Positions 52,999 through 62,616 of a stretch of 64,000 nt of DNA are shown piece by piece. Both the position numbers and the translations under genes were made by a program. Source of the stretch: Murdochiella massiliensis (GTDB lineage: Bacteria; Bacillota; Clostridia; Tissierellales; Peptoniphilaceae). The notes under the pieces are model-generated. The model was given only the letters and a program-made list of their open reading frames with translations. It did not search any database and was not told where the DNA came from. The stretch is from assembly GCF_900059565.1 (NCBI RefSeq), contig NZ_FIZW01000001.1, positions 248,001 to 312,000 on the forward strand, read 5' to 3'. Within the stretch, counting starts at the first letter, position 1. Each line of letters opens with the position of its first letter.

Positions 52999-53055
52999 GA
53001 ACGTACATCCTGCGGCAGAGGAAATCCTTCTGCCGTTGGGTGCGCGTTCTTTTTG
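52999..53055 (+). terminator. Terminator of the rnf operon
   Basis: A long imperfect hairpin: CGGCAGA pairs with TCTGCCG at the tip, and GAACG (52999-53003) pairs with CGTTC (53045-53049) at the base, with small internal mismatches. TTTTTG follows. Confidence 0.8.
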
Positions 53056-53115
53056 TTGTCCGCTAATTTTTTGTTACGGTTGAGCGAAAAATGTGCTCAT
53101 GGAAAAGGAGAAAGT

Positions 53116-54318
53116 ATGCAAGAAAACGAAGCGTATATTCGCACCCGTTTGCAGACGGAGTATGAACAACAGTTTGGCGATGCGCGCGATGCGCGCTTCT
53201 TTTTCGCGCCAAGCCGCATCAACATTATTGGCGAACATATTGATTATAACGGAGGAGCCGTATTTCCCTGTGCACTGACCATCGGCACCTATGCGTTGGC
53301 CAGACCCAACGATCTTGGCCTTTTACGCTTGTATTCCGTCAACATGGCGAATCGTCAGGACATCTCTTTGCCGCTTCCGGACTATGATCCGAAGAGAGAG
53401 TGGACGAATTATCCCATCGGTGTAGCCAAAGCGCTGGAAAAGGAAGGCATTTTGCCGAAGGGATTGGATGTTGTTGTCTATGGCAACATTCCCAACGGAT
53501 CCGGACTCAGTTCGTCAGCGAGTCTTGAGTTGCTTTTCGGTGTCATCTATTCCGCTTTTTGGAGTCAAACACCGATTCCCACGCTCACCTTAGTAGAAGC
53601 GGGCGTTTGGTGTGAAAATGAATTTTTTGGTCTCCACACCGGTATTATGGACCAATATGTGATCGGCTTCGGAAAAGCGGGTTATGCCATGGTGTTGGAT
53701 ACGGCGGCGAAGACCCATACCTACGTTCCGCTTTCCCTTCAGGAGAAAAAAGCGGTGCTCATTGTGTTAAACACTCAACATCGGCGCGAATTAAAAGATT
53801 CCAAATATAATGAACGTCGCGCGGAATGCGAAGAGGCATTGGAGCAGCTAAATGCGTCGCTGATCGCCGAGGGAAAAAAGGAAAAAACGCACCTTTGTGA
53901 ATTTACCCTTGACGATCTTCCTCGTCTTGCACAGTTGAATTCCGATATTCTGCGTCGCCGTGTGCGCCACGTCATTACTGAAAATCAACGTGTCAAGGAT
54001 ACGGTGGCCGCGCTTGAAGAGGGGAATCTCTCCCTGGTGGGCGAATTATTGAAAGCCGGCCATGCTTCCATGCGTGATGACTATGAAGCAAGCGGTCCGC
54101 ATCTGGACGCTATTGTCGATGCGGCAAATCACGCCGAAGGCTGCTTCGGTGCGCGTATGACGGGTGCGGGTTTCGGCGGCTGTGCCATCGCTTTGGTAAA
54201 AGAATCGGCAGTGGATGCCTTTTCCGCGCATGTGCAGAAAGCCTACACGGAAAAAATGGGCATATCCCCCGAACTCATCCTTTCGACTGCAGGAGATGGT
54301 GCCGGAGAACGGCGGTAG
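53116..54318 (+). CDS. galK: Galactokinase
   Basis: A 400-residue GHMP-fold kinase making galactose-1-phosphate in the Leloir pathway. Motifs: 'SRINIIGEHIDYNGG' (galactokinase signature), 'GNIPNGSGLSSSASLE' (ATP loop) and 'ARMTGAGFGGCAIAL' (C-terminal GHMP motif). The ATG at 53116 follows AAAAGGAG. No galT or galE lies beside it. A galactose-binding protein at the other end of the window supports galactose use. Confidence 0.95.
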   Translation: MQENEAYIRTRLQTEYEQQFGDARDARFFFAPSRINIIGEHIDYNGGAVFPCALTIGTYALARPNDLGLLRLYSVNMANRQDISLPLPDYDPKREWTNYPIGVAKALEKEGILPKGLDVVVYGNIPNGSGLSSSASLELLFGVIYSAFWSQTPIPTLTLVEAGVWCENEFFGLHTGIMDQYVIGFGKAGYAMVLDTAAKTHTYVPLSLQEKKAVLIVLNTQHRRELKDSKYNERRAECEEALEQLNASLIAEGKKEKTHLCEFTLDDLPRLAQLNSDILRRRVRHVITENQRVKDTVAALEEGNLSLVGELLKAGHASMRDDYEASGPHLDAIVDAANHAEGCFGARMTGAGFGGCAIALVKESAVDAFSAHVQKAYTEKMGISPELILSTAGDGAGERR

Positions 54319-54461
54319 TACGAACGCGCAAAAGGCGACTCCCTTTTGTTCGGCCGTCTTGCATGCAGAGGGAGAGAACGACATGCTTTCGTTGCCCTTA
54401 ACATGAATTTCGCCGCCTTGTACGCGGAGCAGGTAAAACACATTAAAAATTCTGTTTTCCG

Positions 54462-54489
54462 AAAGAGAGACATTATGTCTCTCTTTTTT
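54462..54489 (+). terminator. Terminator after galK
   Basis: AGAGAGAC pairs with GTCTCTCT across five bases, followed by six T. It lies in the 256-base gap between galK and the NusG-II gene, where nothing else was recognised. Confidence 0.8.
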
Positions 54490-54574
54490 GCTGAAAAGTG
54501 AGACATAGTGGAACGGTTTTCGTCTGTTCGGCATTTCGAGCATATGATAAACTAAGGCACGGTAAGGGGGCAGT

Positions 54575-54973
54575 ATGAAAAAACGATGGACAACACGCGC
54601 GGATCGTGTGCTCATCCTGCTTTTAGCCTTAGCAAGCACTATAGCGTTGAGTATTCTTTTTTCCAGTCGAGCAAAACCGACCCGGGACGTATTCGTCAGT
54701 ATTCAGGTGGATGGAAAAGAGATTGAACGCTATTCGCTTGTCGAAGCAGAAGGGCGGACGATGCGCTATAAGAGCGCTTACGGCTGCAACGTGGTAAAAA
54801 TTGAACAGGGCGGCGTTTACGTTTTAGAAGCGGATTGTCCCGATAAACTTTGTATGCACCAGGGCCGCATTTCGCGGCCTGGACAGATCCTTGTTTGTTT
54901 ACCGAATCGTTTTTTGGTGGAGCTGATAGGAGGATCGGAGGAAGCATCCGATGTGGATGCTTATCTCCAATGA
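54575..54973 (+). CDS. NusG domain II-containing membrane protein
   Basis: A 132-residue protein with one N-terminal hydrophobic helix ('VLILLLALASTIALSILF') and a beta-rich domain with Cys residues: 'DGKEIERYSL', 'CNVVKIEQGGVYVLEADCPD' and 'LCMHQGRISRPGQILVCLPN'. This NusG-II module with the C-x4-C pair is common in Firmicutes beside the Gx-transporter gene found next. The function is unknown; a role with FMN-binding or quinone/prenyl metabolism has been suggested only by neighbourhood. Confidence 0.85.
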   Translation: MKKRWTTRADRVLILLLALASTIALSILFSSRAKPTRDVFVSIQVDGKEIERYSLVEAEGRTMRYKSAYGCNVVKIEQGGVYVLEADCPDKLCMHQGRISRPGQILVCLPNRFLVELIGGSEEASDVDAYLQ

Positions 54974-54976
54974 GTC

Positions 54977-55546
54977 ATGCGCATGAGAAACATTTCGACA
55001 AAAAAAATCGTTTTTTTGTCGCTGTTAACGGCGATGGCACTGGTTATCTCGCTTTTTGAACAGGCAATGCCGCTGCCCATCGGTGTACCCGGCGCAAAAT
55101 TAGGCTTATCGAACCTGGTCATTTTAACGACCGTTGTGGTTTTTGGCGCAAAAGAGGGGATGACGGTTGCACTGTTGAAGTCTGTCCTGCTTTTGTTGCT
55201 TACCGGTTCAGTCACCGGGTTTTGGTATTCGATTGCTGGTGCATTACTTTCCTCGGCAGTGATGAGCCTTGCCGTGCGCTTCGCTTTTCCGCCGTTCAGC
55301 CTGGTCGGAGTAAGTGAATTGGGTGCTCTGGCTCACAATGTCGGGCAGCTGTGTGTTGCGTGCATTGTGTTGCAAAACGGTGCCGTCTTCGTTTATCTGC
55401 CGATTCTGACTCTTGTCGGATTATTTACGGGGTTCTTTGTGGGGCTTTCAGCCAATATGTTAGCTCCCTCTCTTCGAAGGGCTGTCGAAGGACAAAGCGA
55501 AGGGAGAATCCATGGAAAACAAGAATCAACGGATGGTCAACAATAG
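54977..55546 (+). CDS. Gx-transporter / heptaprenyl diphosphate synthase component I-like membrane protein
   Basis: A 189-residue protein with about six hydrophobic helices, resembling the S-component fold and the family annotated as heptaprenyl diphosphate synthase component I or Gx transporter. 'PGAKLGLSNLVIL' and 'ELGALAHNVGQLCVA' are family stretches. It follows the NusG-II gene by three bases, the standard pair. No ECF ATPase or HepT partner is adjacent. The substrate is unknown. The 3' end overlaps radC. Confidence 0.83.
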   Translation: MRMRNISTKKIVFLSLLTAMALVISLFEQAMPLPIGVPGAKLGLSNLVILTTVVVFGAKEGMTVALLKSVLLLLLTGSVTGFWYSIAGALLSSAVMSLAVRFAFPPFSLVGVSELGALAHNVGQLCVACIVLQNGAVFVYLPILTLVGLFTGFFVGLSANMLAPSLRRAVEGQSEGRIHGKQESTDGQQ

Positions 55547-56306
55547 AGAAGGCGCTGTGAGAACAACCGTGGGCGCGGATAAGACAGCGATAGAGAATAA
55601 TAAAGAAGGCAACAAAAAGGACAAAATCTTTTTCGGCATTAAGGATATGCCGCAAGAGGATCGTCCCATGGAAAAACTGATTCGTCTCGGGGTACAGACT
55701 CTCTCGGATGAAGAATTGGCGGCGATTTTGATCGGCACGGGCACAAAACGAAAAAGTGCACTGGAGCTGGCTTCTTCGCTTTTTCGTCGGGATCAACCTA
55801 AAGCCGGTCTTCTGCAGGCGACAGCGGAAGAATTGATGCGTTTTGAAGGGATTGGAAGAACCAAGGCCTGTCGTATCCTGGCCGGTGTACAGCTGGGAAA
55901 GCGACTGAGCGAAGAACAGGCGTTTTTTTCGATCACGCTTGCGAACCCTCAATCCATTGCAAATTATTTTCAGACGTATTATGCCGAAGAGCAACGGGAA
56001 CATTTTTGTGCGATATTAGTCAATGCAAAACTTAAGCCTATTCGTACGGTACTGATCTCTATCGGCTCCCTGACCCAGGCACGCGTGCATCCCCGAGAGG
56101 TGTTTCAACCGGCCGTGCGTATCGGGTGTGCCGGAATTGTTCTTTCCCACAATCATCCCAGTGGCGATCCGGAGCCGTCACCGCAGGATATTGCCATAAC
56201 AAGTCGTTTGGTGGAATGCGGAAAACTTCTGGGTATTGAGGTCTATGATCACGTTATCGTTGGCAAAGCGCATTACGTCAGTTTACGTGAACGACATCTC
56301 ATGTGA
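55512..56306 (+). CDS. radC: RadC-family JAB/MPN protein
   Basis: A 264-residue protein. A helix-hairpin-helix region ('ELMRFEGIGRTKACRIL') is followed by a JAB domain with the metal motif 'LSHNHPSGDPEPSPQD' and the upstream Glu in 'HPREVFQPA'. The first 50 residues are polar and extend beyond typical RadC; a later start, at the Met of 'MPQEDRPMEKLIRLG', is possible. Biochemical function is uncertain despite the DNA-repair label. It sits before mreB, the usual Firmicute order. Confidence 0.92.
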   Translation: MENKNQRMVNNREGAVRTTVGADKTAIENNKEGNKKDKIFFGIKDMPQEDRPMEKLIRLGVQTLSDEELAAILIGTGTKRKSALELASSLFRRDQPKAGLLQATAEELMRFEGIGRTKACRILAGVQLGKRLSEEQAFFSITLANPQSIANYFQTYYAEEQREHFCAILVNAKLKPIRTVLISIGSLTQARVHPREVFQPAVRIGCAGIVLSHNHPSGDPEPSPQDIAITSRLVECGKLLGIEVYDHVIVGKAHYVSLRERHLM

Positions 56307-56388
56307 CGCTTTTCATTGAGCGAACGGGGCTCGTCGTGATAGAATAACGGAACAGACAAAAGAGAAATCGAACACACAGGAGTATGGG

Positions 56389-57426
56389 GTGGATTATTTT
56401 CGTTTTACCGCGCCGGATTTAGCCATAGATATCGGCTCCGCGTATACCAGAGCAATGCGTTTGGACAATCATCAAATGGTGGAAGAACCGAGTGTAGTGG
56501 CGCTGGATTATAAAAAAATGCAGATTATGGCGGTGGGCGAAGAGGCAAGCGCTCTTTTAGGAAAATCACCGGAAAACATCATTGCTATTCGTCCGCTTCA
56601 GCAAGGTGTCATTGCAGATTACGATTTGACGCGTGCTATGCTGGAGCATTATCTCCGTCGGCTTTTGCCGGGCATTTCGCTTGTTGCACCTTGCATCGGT
56701 GTATCCTATCCGTCCGGGGCAACTGATGTCGAGCGTAAGGCACTGGAAGATGCTTGCCTTCAGTCCGGTGCGCGCCGCGTCATCCTGGTGGAAGAGTCCC
56801 TTGCGTGCGCCTACGGGACGAAACGCATCGATCATGCGACAAAAGGCGCTTTAATGCTCAACATGGGTGCGGGGACTACCGAAATTGCGGTGGTGAACAG
56901 CTATGGCGTTATCGTCGCGGAGACCATGAAGCGCGGCGGAAACGATTTAGATCAGGATATCGTGCATTTTATTCGTGAAAAGTATTCGTTGATGATCGGC
57001 GAAAGCACAGCGGAAAAGGTAAAAAAAACCATCGGCACGCTGCGCGAAGATCGACAGAATGACGCAATGGAGGTTGCCGGTCGAGACTTGATCACGGGTA
57101 TGCCAAAGAATATTGATGTGTATGCGTCCGATGTGACCCAGGCCATTTTGCCTTTTATTCAAACCGTCATGGATCGCTTGCGCTTTACGTTGGAAAAGAC
57201 CCCGCCGGAATTAGCGACGGACGTCATGGAACGCGGGCTGATGCTCAGTGGCGGTGGTGCTCAGCTGGACGGTTTATGCGATTATCTTATGCAGGAAATG
57301 CATGTGCCGACCTTGTTGTCACCGCATCCGGAGAAAGATGTACTTTTCGGATGCCGTTTTGTGATGGAAAACAAGGAAGAAACAATGGAAAAAGGAGCGC
57401 GTCATGATTCGCACCAACAAGGCTAA
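56389..57426 (+). CDS. mreB: Rod-shape determining protein MreB
   Basis: A 345-residue actin homologue that organises lateral wall growth. 'PDLAIDIGSAYTRAMRLD' is phosphate loop 1, 'LMLNMGAGTTEIAVV' phosphate loop 2, and 'GLMLSGGGAQLDGLCDYL' the adenosine motif. It starts at GTG with AGGAGT upstream. It overlaps mreC. The mreBCD-mrdA set implies elongated growth, or at least elongasome activity. Confidence 0.95.
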   Translation: MDYFRFTAPDLAIDIGSAYTRAMRLDNHQMVEEPSVVALDYKKMQIMAVGEEASALLGKSPENIIAIRPLQQGVIADYDLTRAMLEHYLRRLLPGISLVAPCIGVSYPSGATDVERKALEDACLQSGARRVILVEESLACAYGTKRIDHATKGALMLNMGAGTTEIAVVNSYGVIVAETMKRGGNDLDQDIVHFIREKYSLMIGESTAEKVKKTIGTLREDRQNDAMEVAGRDLITGMPKNIDVYASDVTQAILPFIQTVMDRLRFTLEKTPPELATDVMERGLMLSGGGAQLDGLCDYLMQEMHVPTLLSPHPEKDVLFGCRFVMENKEETMEKGARHDSHQQG

Positions 57427-58339
57427 ACGGCGTCGTCCTTTTTTCATTACGGTTGCTATTTTGGTTTTGCTTATTTTGTTTTCGCATCGCAATCCGGAAA
57501 CGAGCCGCCTTCCCTCCAATCTGTTCAATATGGTTATCTCTCCTGTGAATCGACTCTTCTACTCCGCTTCCCGGTCACTTCAGGATGTGTATGATCATCT
57601 TTTCGGGCCGAAGGCGACACAGGCGGAATTGGATCGACTCACGCTGGAGAATCAGGCGTTAAAGGATGAAGTGCGTACGATGCAAAATGTGATTGCGGAT
57701 GCGCCGTATCTGAAAGACGAATATGCTTTGCAGCATGTGGCGGAACATCCCGTTATTTCCGCCGAGGTGACCATGTTCGACCCTTCGCCGACATTTGTGC
57801 GCTTTACGATTAACAAAGGTACAAAAGACGGTGTACAGGAGGGCGATATTGTTGTCCAGGGGGTGCAAAACGCATCAAAAAACGTTGTGTCCGGTCTGAT
57901 CGGTCAAGTTACCGAGGCGGGGTTTAATTATGCCAAGGTGTCAACGATATTGGATCAGTCTCACAATATTTCTATTCTCTTTCCGTCCAGTAAAAAATAC
58001 GGGATCATTAATAATCGTGACGCCGAGCGCTTTTACGGTTATCTGCTCGACGCGCAGACCGATGTGCCGGTGGGTGAGGAAATTGTCACGAGCGGAGTTG
58101 GCGGAAGGTATCCGCGAGGCCTATATCTTGGCGTCGTCAGCGAAGTCAAGTTGGCGGAGGATGGGCTGACGAAAACCGTCAGTATCACGCCGGCCGTGGA
58201 CTTTTCCAAGCTGTACCGCGTGTTGGTTGTTCCGGACAAGCGTCATCAGGAAAACAGCGAAATTGTAGGAACGTCTTCTGCTGAACCGTCGACTGCCGAT
58301 AGCGATACGTCTACAGAGAAAGGAGACTCTGGTGAATAA
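57404..58339 (+). CDS. mreC: Rod-shape determining protein MreC
   Basis: A 311-residue bitopic protein: a basic N-terminus, a membrane helix ('FFITVAILVLLILF'), a coiled-coil segment at about 65-100 ('LDRLTLENQALKDEVR') and a beta-rich extracytoplasmic domain ('NKGTKDGVQEGDIVVQG', 'GIINNRDAERFYGYLLD'). MreC links MreB to PBP2. A Ser/Thr/Glu-rich tail ends the protein. It overlaps mreB and mreD. Confidence 0.95.
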   Translation: MIRTNKAKRRRPFFITVAILVLLILFSHRNPETSRLPSNLFNMVISPVNRLFYSASRSLQDVYDHLFGPKATQAELDRLTLENQALKDEVRTMQNVIADAPYLKDEYALQHVAEHPVISAEVTMFDPSPTFVRFTINKGTKDGVQEGDIVVQGVQNASKNVVSGLIGQVTEAGFNYAKVSTILDQSHNISILFPSSKKYGIINNRDAERFYGYLLDAQTDVPVGEEIVTSGVGGRYPRGLYLGVVSEVKLAEDGLTKTVSITPAVDFSKLYRVLVVPDKRHQENSEIVGTSSAEPSTADSDTSTEKGDSGE

Positions 58340-58832
58340 ATTGCGCTATGCCATCAGTCTGATCGTCGTGCTCATCATTCAGGCCGCCGTGGTTACCAAT
58401 TGGACCTTTTTCGGGATTTCGCCGGCGTTGAATTTGGTATATATCGTTGCGCTTTCCTTTCTTTATGGACCGCTATGGGGCGGCTATACCGGTCTTGCGC
58501 TCGGCCTTTTTGAAGATATGATGTTTTCGAGTGTTCTGGGGGTGCGTGCGCTACTCTTCTTTGTCGCCGCAACAGCGGTGGGCAAAGCCCTCTATCATAA
58601 TGAGCATAACTTTGCTACGGGGACGCTTGCCACGGCACTCGTTTCCCTCTTTGTGCTGTTTGGCCAGTGGGGTATTCTGTTTTTATTGGGCATGCCCTTG
58701 CCGGCAAGCTATCTCATCGGCAAACCGGCGCTGTTTTACGCGGTGTTTAATGCACTGCTGTTTACGCCCGTGATGCTGTTGATGCAACGCTTGATGAAGC
58801 CAGAAAGCATTCGCCCATTCGGCCGCATATAG
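58332..58832 (+). CDS. mreD: Rod-shape determining protein MreD
   Basis: A 166-residue membrane protein with about five helices: 'PALNLVYIVALSFLYG', then 'GGYTGLALGLFEDMMFSSVLG', the family signature. It starts at GTG with AAAGGAG upstream, overlapping mreC by eight bases. MreD partners MreC and PBP2. Confidence 0.92.
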   Translation: MNKLRYAISLIVVLIIQAAVVTNWTFFGISPALNLVYIVALSFLYGPLWGGYTGLALGLFEDMMFSSVLGVRALLFFVAATAVGKALYHNEHNFATGTLATALVSLFVLFGQWGILFLLGMPLPASYLIGKPALFYAVFNALLFTPVMLLMQRLMKPESIRPFGRI

Positions 58833-58850
58833 AAGCGTCAGGAGAAAGTC

Positions 58851-61800
58851 ATGAAAAAGCACTTTTCGTTGCGATGGGGCATCATCCTGGCTGTCATGAT
58901 GGCTTTTATCGGCCTTCTTTTGTGGCGGTTGTACGATCTTACCGTTGTACAAGGAGAGCATTATAGCCAGCTTGCTCAAACGCGTCGAACAAAAGAAATC
59001 CAAATTGCCGCCCCTCGCGGCAACATTTATGATTGCAATGGCGTCCTATTGGCAGGAAGCCGTTCTTCTTTTGCTGTCCAAGGGTTTAAAGATGAATTGA
59101 TGAATTTAAAGACCGCTGAACGAAATGACGTTTTAGCGCGTCTTTTACGCTACATTGAGCGTGATGGCGCGGAATACGGGGAGAATTTTCCTCTGCAGCT
59201 CAATCAGATTGTTTATGCTTCCGAAGCGGATTATTTGAAGGAAAAGGAAACACCACAGGAAAAAGTACAGCGTCTTTTGGTCGAAAACCATCTTTTAGAA
59301 AAATGGTTGCAGATGGTCTATCGCACACCCCTGGATCGCGAGTTTTGCGTCTCACCGGCAGCTCGGGCGCTTACCGCACTTTCGCTGAAAGGAAGTGCAA
59401 TTCCCGTGAAAGCCGATCCGGATGCAAATTTTGCTCTTTCTTGGATTCCCGGAAAAGCCTATGAAGAGCTGAAGAAAAACAAGGTGATCAACGAAGACAC
59501 TACCGCGTTGCAGTATTTAACCAAACGGGTCACCGACAACAAAAACCTATTGGCTCATGTGTTGAATCATCCTGCGGCAAGAAAATTGGCGTATCAGCTC
59601 CTGAGCCAGGAGAACTTAACCGATAATTTGCGTTTGCTGGAATGTGATTATACCTATGTGGAAAATTTCCGCCAGAAGAAGGCAGCATTTCATCAGGCTT
59701 TTTCGGCGATTACGCTGATGTCCACCGCACAGGAAGATTTTGTTACGGTTGTTAAAAATGCGGCCTTGGATCGCTTTTTGACGTCCATTTCCGTTGGTGA
59801 GGACAACCGATTTACCATTCCGGCAGAAGGCTTGCTCAACCAATTGGCGAACAAAGGAGTAGATACCAATCTCAAGTACACGATTTCGGCGGATGCTCGT
59901 ACGGTCTCCGTTGAATTTGTCCATCCGGACGGGATGGAAGGAACCGCACTTGAACACTTAAAAAAACTGGGCGAGGAGCATCAGCTGCTTGACGGGTTGA
60001 TTACAAATGAAGACTATAAATATTTAGCTGAAGAGGCAATGTTTGCGGAAGGCTTTTATCCGGGAATTGCTCTCAAGACCTGGACTTATGCGCTGGAAAC
60101 CGATCAGAAAGATTTTGAAGAACGATACGATTTACAGAATGCCAGTCCGGACGAAGCATTTCGTCGATTGCTCGAGGAATATGCGATTGCGCCAACGATG
60201 GATCCTTTGCTTCAACAGGGCATTATGCTGATTACGGATCGGGTTGCAAAATCCGGAAACTACGCCTTTTGGCCCATCAATATTTGCTATGAGCTTTCCG
60301 AAGACACCGTGGCAAAGATCGAAGAAAATATTTCCGGTGCCCAGGGGATCATGGTATCGCAACAGGCTATACGCTATTATCCTTTTGGCGAGTCGGCATC
60401 GCATATTCTTGGCTACATCGGAAAAATTGCCACGGATGAGGAAGTACAAACCTATGTCAAAGAGCAGAATTATCTTCCCAATGAGTTTATCGGGAAGACC
60501 GGTGTAGAACAGAGTTTTGAGAGTACCTTGCACGGAACGAGCGGAAAAGAAACCGTGTTGGTTGATTCTTTCGGAAACCGGACAGAAATTATTGATCGTC
60601 AGGAGCCGAAGGCGGGAAACAATGTGTATCTTACCGTGGATATTCGCTTGCAGCAGCAGTCGGAAGAATCGTTAAAAAAGGGCATTCTTTCTGTGCGTCA
60701 CGGCCTTTCCTATTACAGCAAATGGGGCGTCAACCGGGCGTACTATTCTCCGACAGCCAACAGTGCAGCCAGTGTATCGGTGGATCCCAACAATGGCGCA
60801 TTGCTCGCCATGGCCTCCTATCCCATGTATGATCCGAACCTCTTTGTTACGGGCATTTCCGGCTCCGATTGGGAAATGTATCAATCTGCCACGCGTCTGG
60901 ACACCAATGCGCCAAGGCCACTGTTGAATCTCGCCACGCAGGCGGCTGTCCAACCCGGTTCCACATTCAAGACCATTGTGTCGCTGGCCGCCTTGGAAAA
61001 GGGACTCGATCCAGAGATGCAGATCTATGACTACGGCTATGTCAAAATAGGCGACAGACAGTTTAATAACTTGCTCTATACGCTAACCGGCGGATCTGAC
61101 GGCATGATCAATATGTATGACGCTATCGGGAAATCCAACAACTACTATTTCTATATTCTCGGTCTCGGTCGTGTGCCTGCCACAGGAGAAGATATCGGTG
61201 TTCAGGTGACGGTGGATGATATTGAAAAGACAGCCGAAGCCATGGGCTTAAATCATTCATCCGGATTGGAAATTAAGCAGCCGTCGGAAGTGCGAAATTA
61301 TATCCCCAGCCGGTCCGCTAAGATGAGTCTCATCAAATCCATGCTGTCCGGTTTTCTGGAACGCAATCTCAAGCGTTATGAAAAGCCCGGAGCCAATAAA
61401 GGCAACACAGTTATTGCTCGGGATATTCAAACCATTCTCAAGTGGTCGGAGAAGGGAGAAGATTATACGCGTGCGCAGCTCATTGAAGATTTGGAGGAAT
61501 TGGGCTATTATGCGGAGCGCCCGTTGGACGGCGAGCGAAATGGCCTGGCGGATCTGTTAAAATATACGTATTTTAATCAGACCAACTGGACGGTGGCGGA
61601 TACGATGAATGCTGTCATCGGTCAGGGACAGAATGCCTATACACCGATTTCGATGTGCACCGTGGCGTCCATTTTTGCCAATGGCGGAACGGATTACGAT
61701 TTTACGCTGGTAAAGGAAATTCGAAGTCCGGATAATAAGACCGTCCTTTACAATCAGACACCGCGTGGACGGCAGGTTCCGATTGCCGAAAATTATTTCC

Positions 61801-62186
61801 AGGAAGTGCGCCAGGGTATGCTGCAATCTGCAGAAGATAATCGCAGTGAGTTCAGCGGCATTGATTTTGTTGTTGGCAGTAAGACCGGTACGGCGGAGCG
61901 CGCCGGGAAAGATCCGCGAACGGGCGAGGATTATGCACCGTATGCCTGGGACATCTGTTTTGCGCCATTTCAACAGCCGAGAATTGCTACCGTCGTGTTT
62001 ATGCCGGACGGGTACACCAGCTTAAATGTTGTCCCGATCGCAAGGGATATTCTCGCTTCGTATCTCGGCACACCGGCTTCGCAGCAGGATTCGTCTTCCA
62101 TTTATGAGGGGTTGACCACGTATGATCCGCCCAAGCCAAAGACCTCCGAGGAAGCCTCATCCCAGGAGCAACCTGTGCACGATTAA
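58851..62186 (+). CDS. mrdA: Penicillin-binding protein 2 (elongasome transpeptidase), unusually long
   Basis: A 1111-residue class B PBP. An N-terminal membrane helix (11-30) precedes the dimerisation-domain start 'APRGNIYDCNGVLL' (Arg56). The next conserved block, 'GKTGVEQSFESTLHG', begins near 549, so about 500 residues separate regions that lie some 150-200 apart in ordinary PBP2. The transpeptidase domain has Ser704 in 'QPGSTFK', 'GKSNNYYFY' (SxN) and Lys1011 in 'VGSKTGTAER'. Further residues also separate the SxN and KTG blocks. It cross-links peptidoglycan with MreBCD and RodA. Long PBP2 forms are known in Clostridia; this one is at the high end. Confidence 0.93.
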   Translation: MKKHFSLRWGIILAVMMAFIGLLLWRLYDLTVVQGEHYSQLAQTRRTKEIQIAAPRGNIYDCNGVLLAGSRSSFAVQGFKDELMNLKTAERNDVLARLLRYIERDGAEYGENFPLQLNQIVYASEADYLKEKETPQEKVQRLLVENHLLEKWLQMVYRTPLDREFCVSPAARALTALSLKGSAIPVKADPDANFALSWIPGKAYEELKKNKVINEDTTALQYLTKRVTDNKNLLAHVLNHPAARKLAYQLLSQENLTDNLRLLECDYTYVENFRQKKAAFHQAFSAITLMSTAQEDFVTVVKNAALDRFLTSISVGEDNRFTIPAEGLLNQLANKGVDTNLKYTISADARTVSVEFVHPDGMEGTALEHLKKLGEEHQLLDGLITNEDYKYLAEEAMFAEGFYPGIALKTWTYALETDQKDFEERYDLQNASPDEAFRRLLEEYAIAPTMDPLLQQGIMLITDRVAKSGNYAFWPINICYELSEDTVAKIEENISGAQGIMVSQQAIRYYPFGESASHILGYIGKIATDEEVQTYVKEQNYLPNEFIGKTGVEQSFESTLHGTSGKETVLVDSFGNRTEIIDRQEPKAGNNVYLTVDIRLQQQSEESLKKGILSVRHGLSYYSKWGVNRAYYSPTANSAASVSVDPNNGALLAMASYPMYDPNLFVTGISGSDWEMYQSATRLDTNAPRPLLNLATQAAVQPGSTFKTIVSLAALEKGLDPEMQIYDYGYVKIGDRQFNNLLYTLTGGSDGMINMYDAIGKSNNYYFYILGLGRVPATGEDIGVQVTVDDIEKTAEAMGLNHSSGLEIKQPSEVRNYIPSRSAKMSLIKSMLSGFLERNLKRYEKPGANKGNTVIARDIQTILKWSEKGEDYTRAQLIEDLEELGYYAERPLDGERNGLADLLKYTYFNQTNWTVADTMNAVIGQGQNAYTPISMCTVASIFANGGTDYDFTLVKEIRSPDNKTVLYNQTPRGRQVPIAENYFQEVRQGMLQSAEDNRSEFSGIDFVVGSKTGTAERAGKDPRTGEDYAPYAWDICFAPFQQPRIATVVFMPDGYTSLNVVPIARDILASYLGTPASQQDSSSIYEGLTTYDPPKPKTSEEASSQEQPVHD

Positions 62187-62192
62187 AAAGGT

Positions 62193-62221
62193 GGACAGCA
62201 CGGCCGTCATCCGGTATAATT
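62193..62221 (+). promoter_or_regulatory. Promoter of rplU-prp-rpmA
   Basis: TGGACA (62193-62198) and TATAAT (62216-62221) are 17 bases apart. The transcript would carry a leader of about 80 bases before rplU. Confidence 0.8.
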
Positions 62222-62227
62222 GATCGG

Positions 62228-62300
62228 TAATACCGCTCTGAAAAGGTAAACGTAAATGTTTCGTTTGGAAACTGCCTTTAAGGCGATGCGAAAGGTAAGG
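62228..62300 (+). promoter_or_regulatory. Possible L21 ribosomal-protein leader
   Basis: The leader between the promoter and the rplU ribosome-binding site contains AAACG/CGTTT and GCCTT/AAGGC self-complementary segments. Firmicute rplU mRNAs often have an autoregulatory L21 leader. The fit to that family was not tested here, so this is by position and simple pairing. Confidence 0.35.
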
Positions 62301-62307
62301 AGAAATT

Positions 62308-62616
62308 ATGTACGCAGTATTGGAAACCGGTGGAAAACAGTTCCAGGTGCAGGTCGGCGATCAGATCAAAGTCGAAAAAATCGCCAGTGAAGTCGGCGAG
62401 TCGATCGCGTTGGACAAGGTGCTCATGCTTGGCGGAGATGACCTCAAGGTGGGCAAACCCTATATCGAAGGCGCCAGTGTAAAAGCCACCGTTCTTGCCC
62501 AGGGCAAAGAGAAAAAGATCGTGATCGGAAAATTCCGTCCGAAGTCGGGATACCGTCGCACGCGCGGCCATCGTCAACCGTATACGCTGTTGAAAATCGA
62601 GGCGATCAACGCCTAA
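62308..62616 (+). CDS. rplU: Ribosomal protein L21
   Basis: A 102-residue large-subunit protein: '[20 protein letters not shown]' at the start and '[20 protein letters not shown]' at the end, both conserved. The stop overlaps the prp start by one base. First gene of the rplU-prp-rpmA operon. Confidence 0.98.
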   Translation: MYAVLETGGKQFQVQVGDQIKVEKIASEVGESIALDKVLMLGGDDLKVGKPYIEGASVKATVLAQGKEKKIVIGKFRPKSGYRRTRGHRQPYTLLKIEAINA

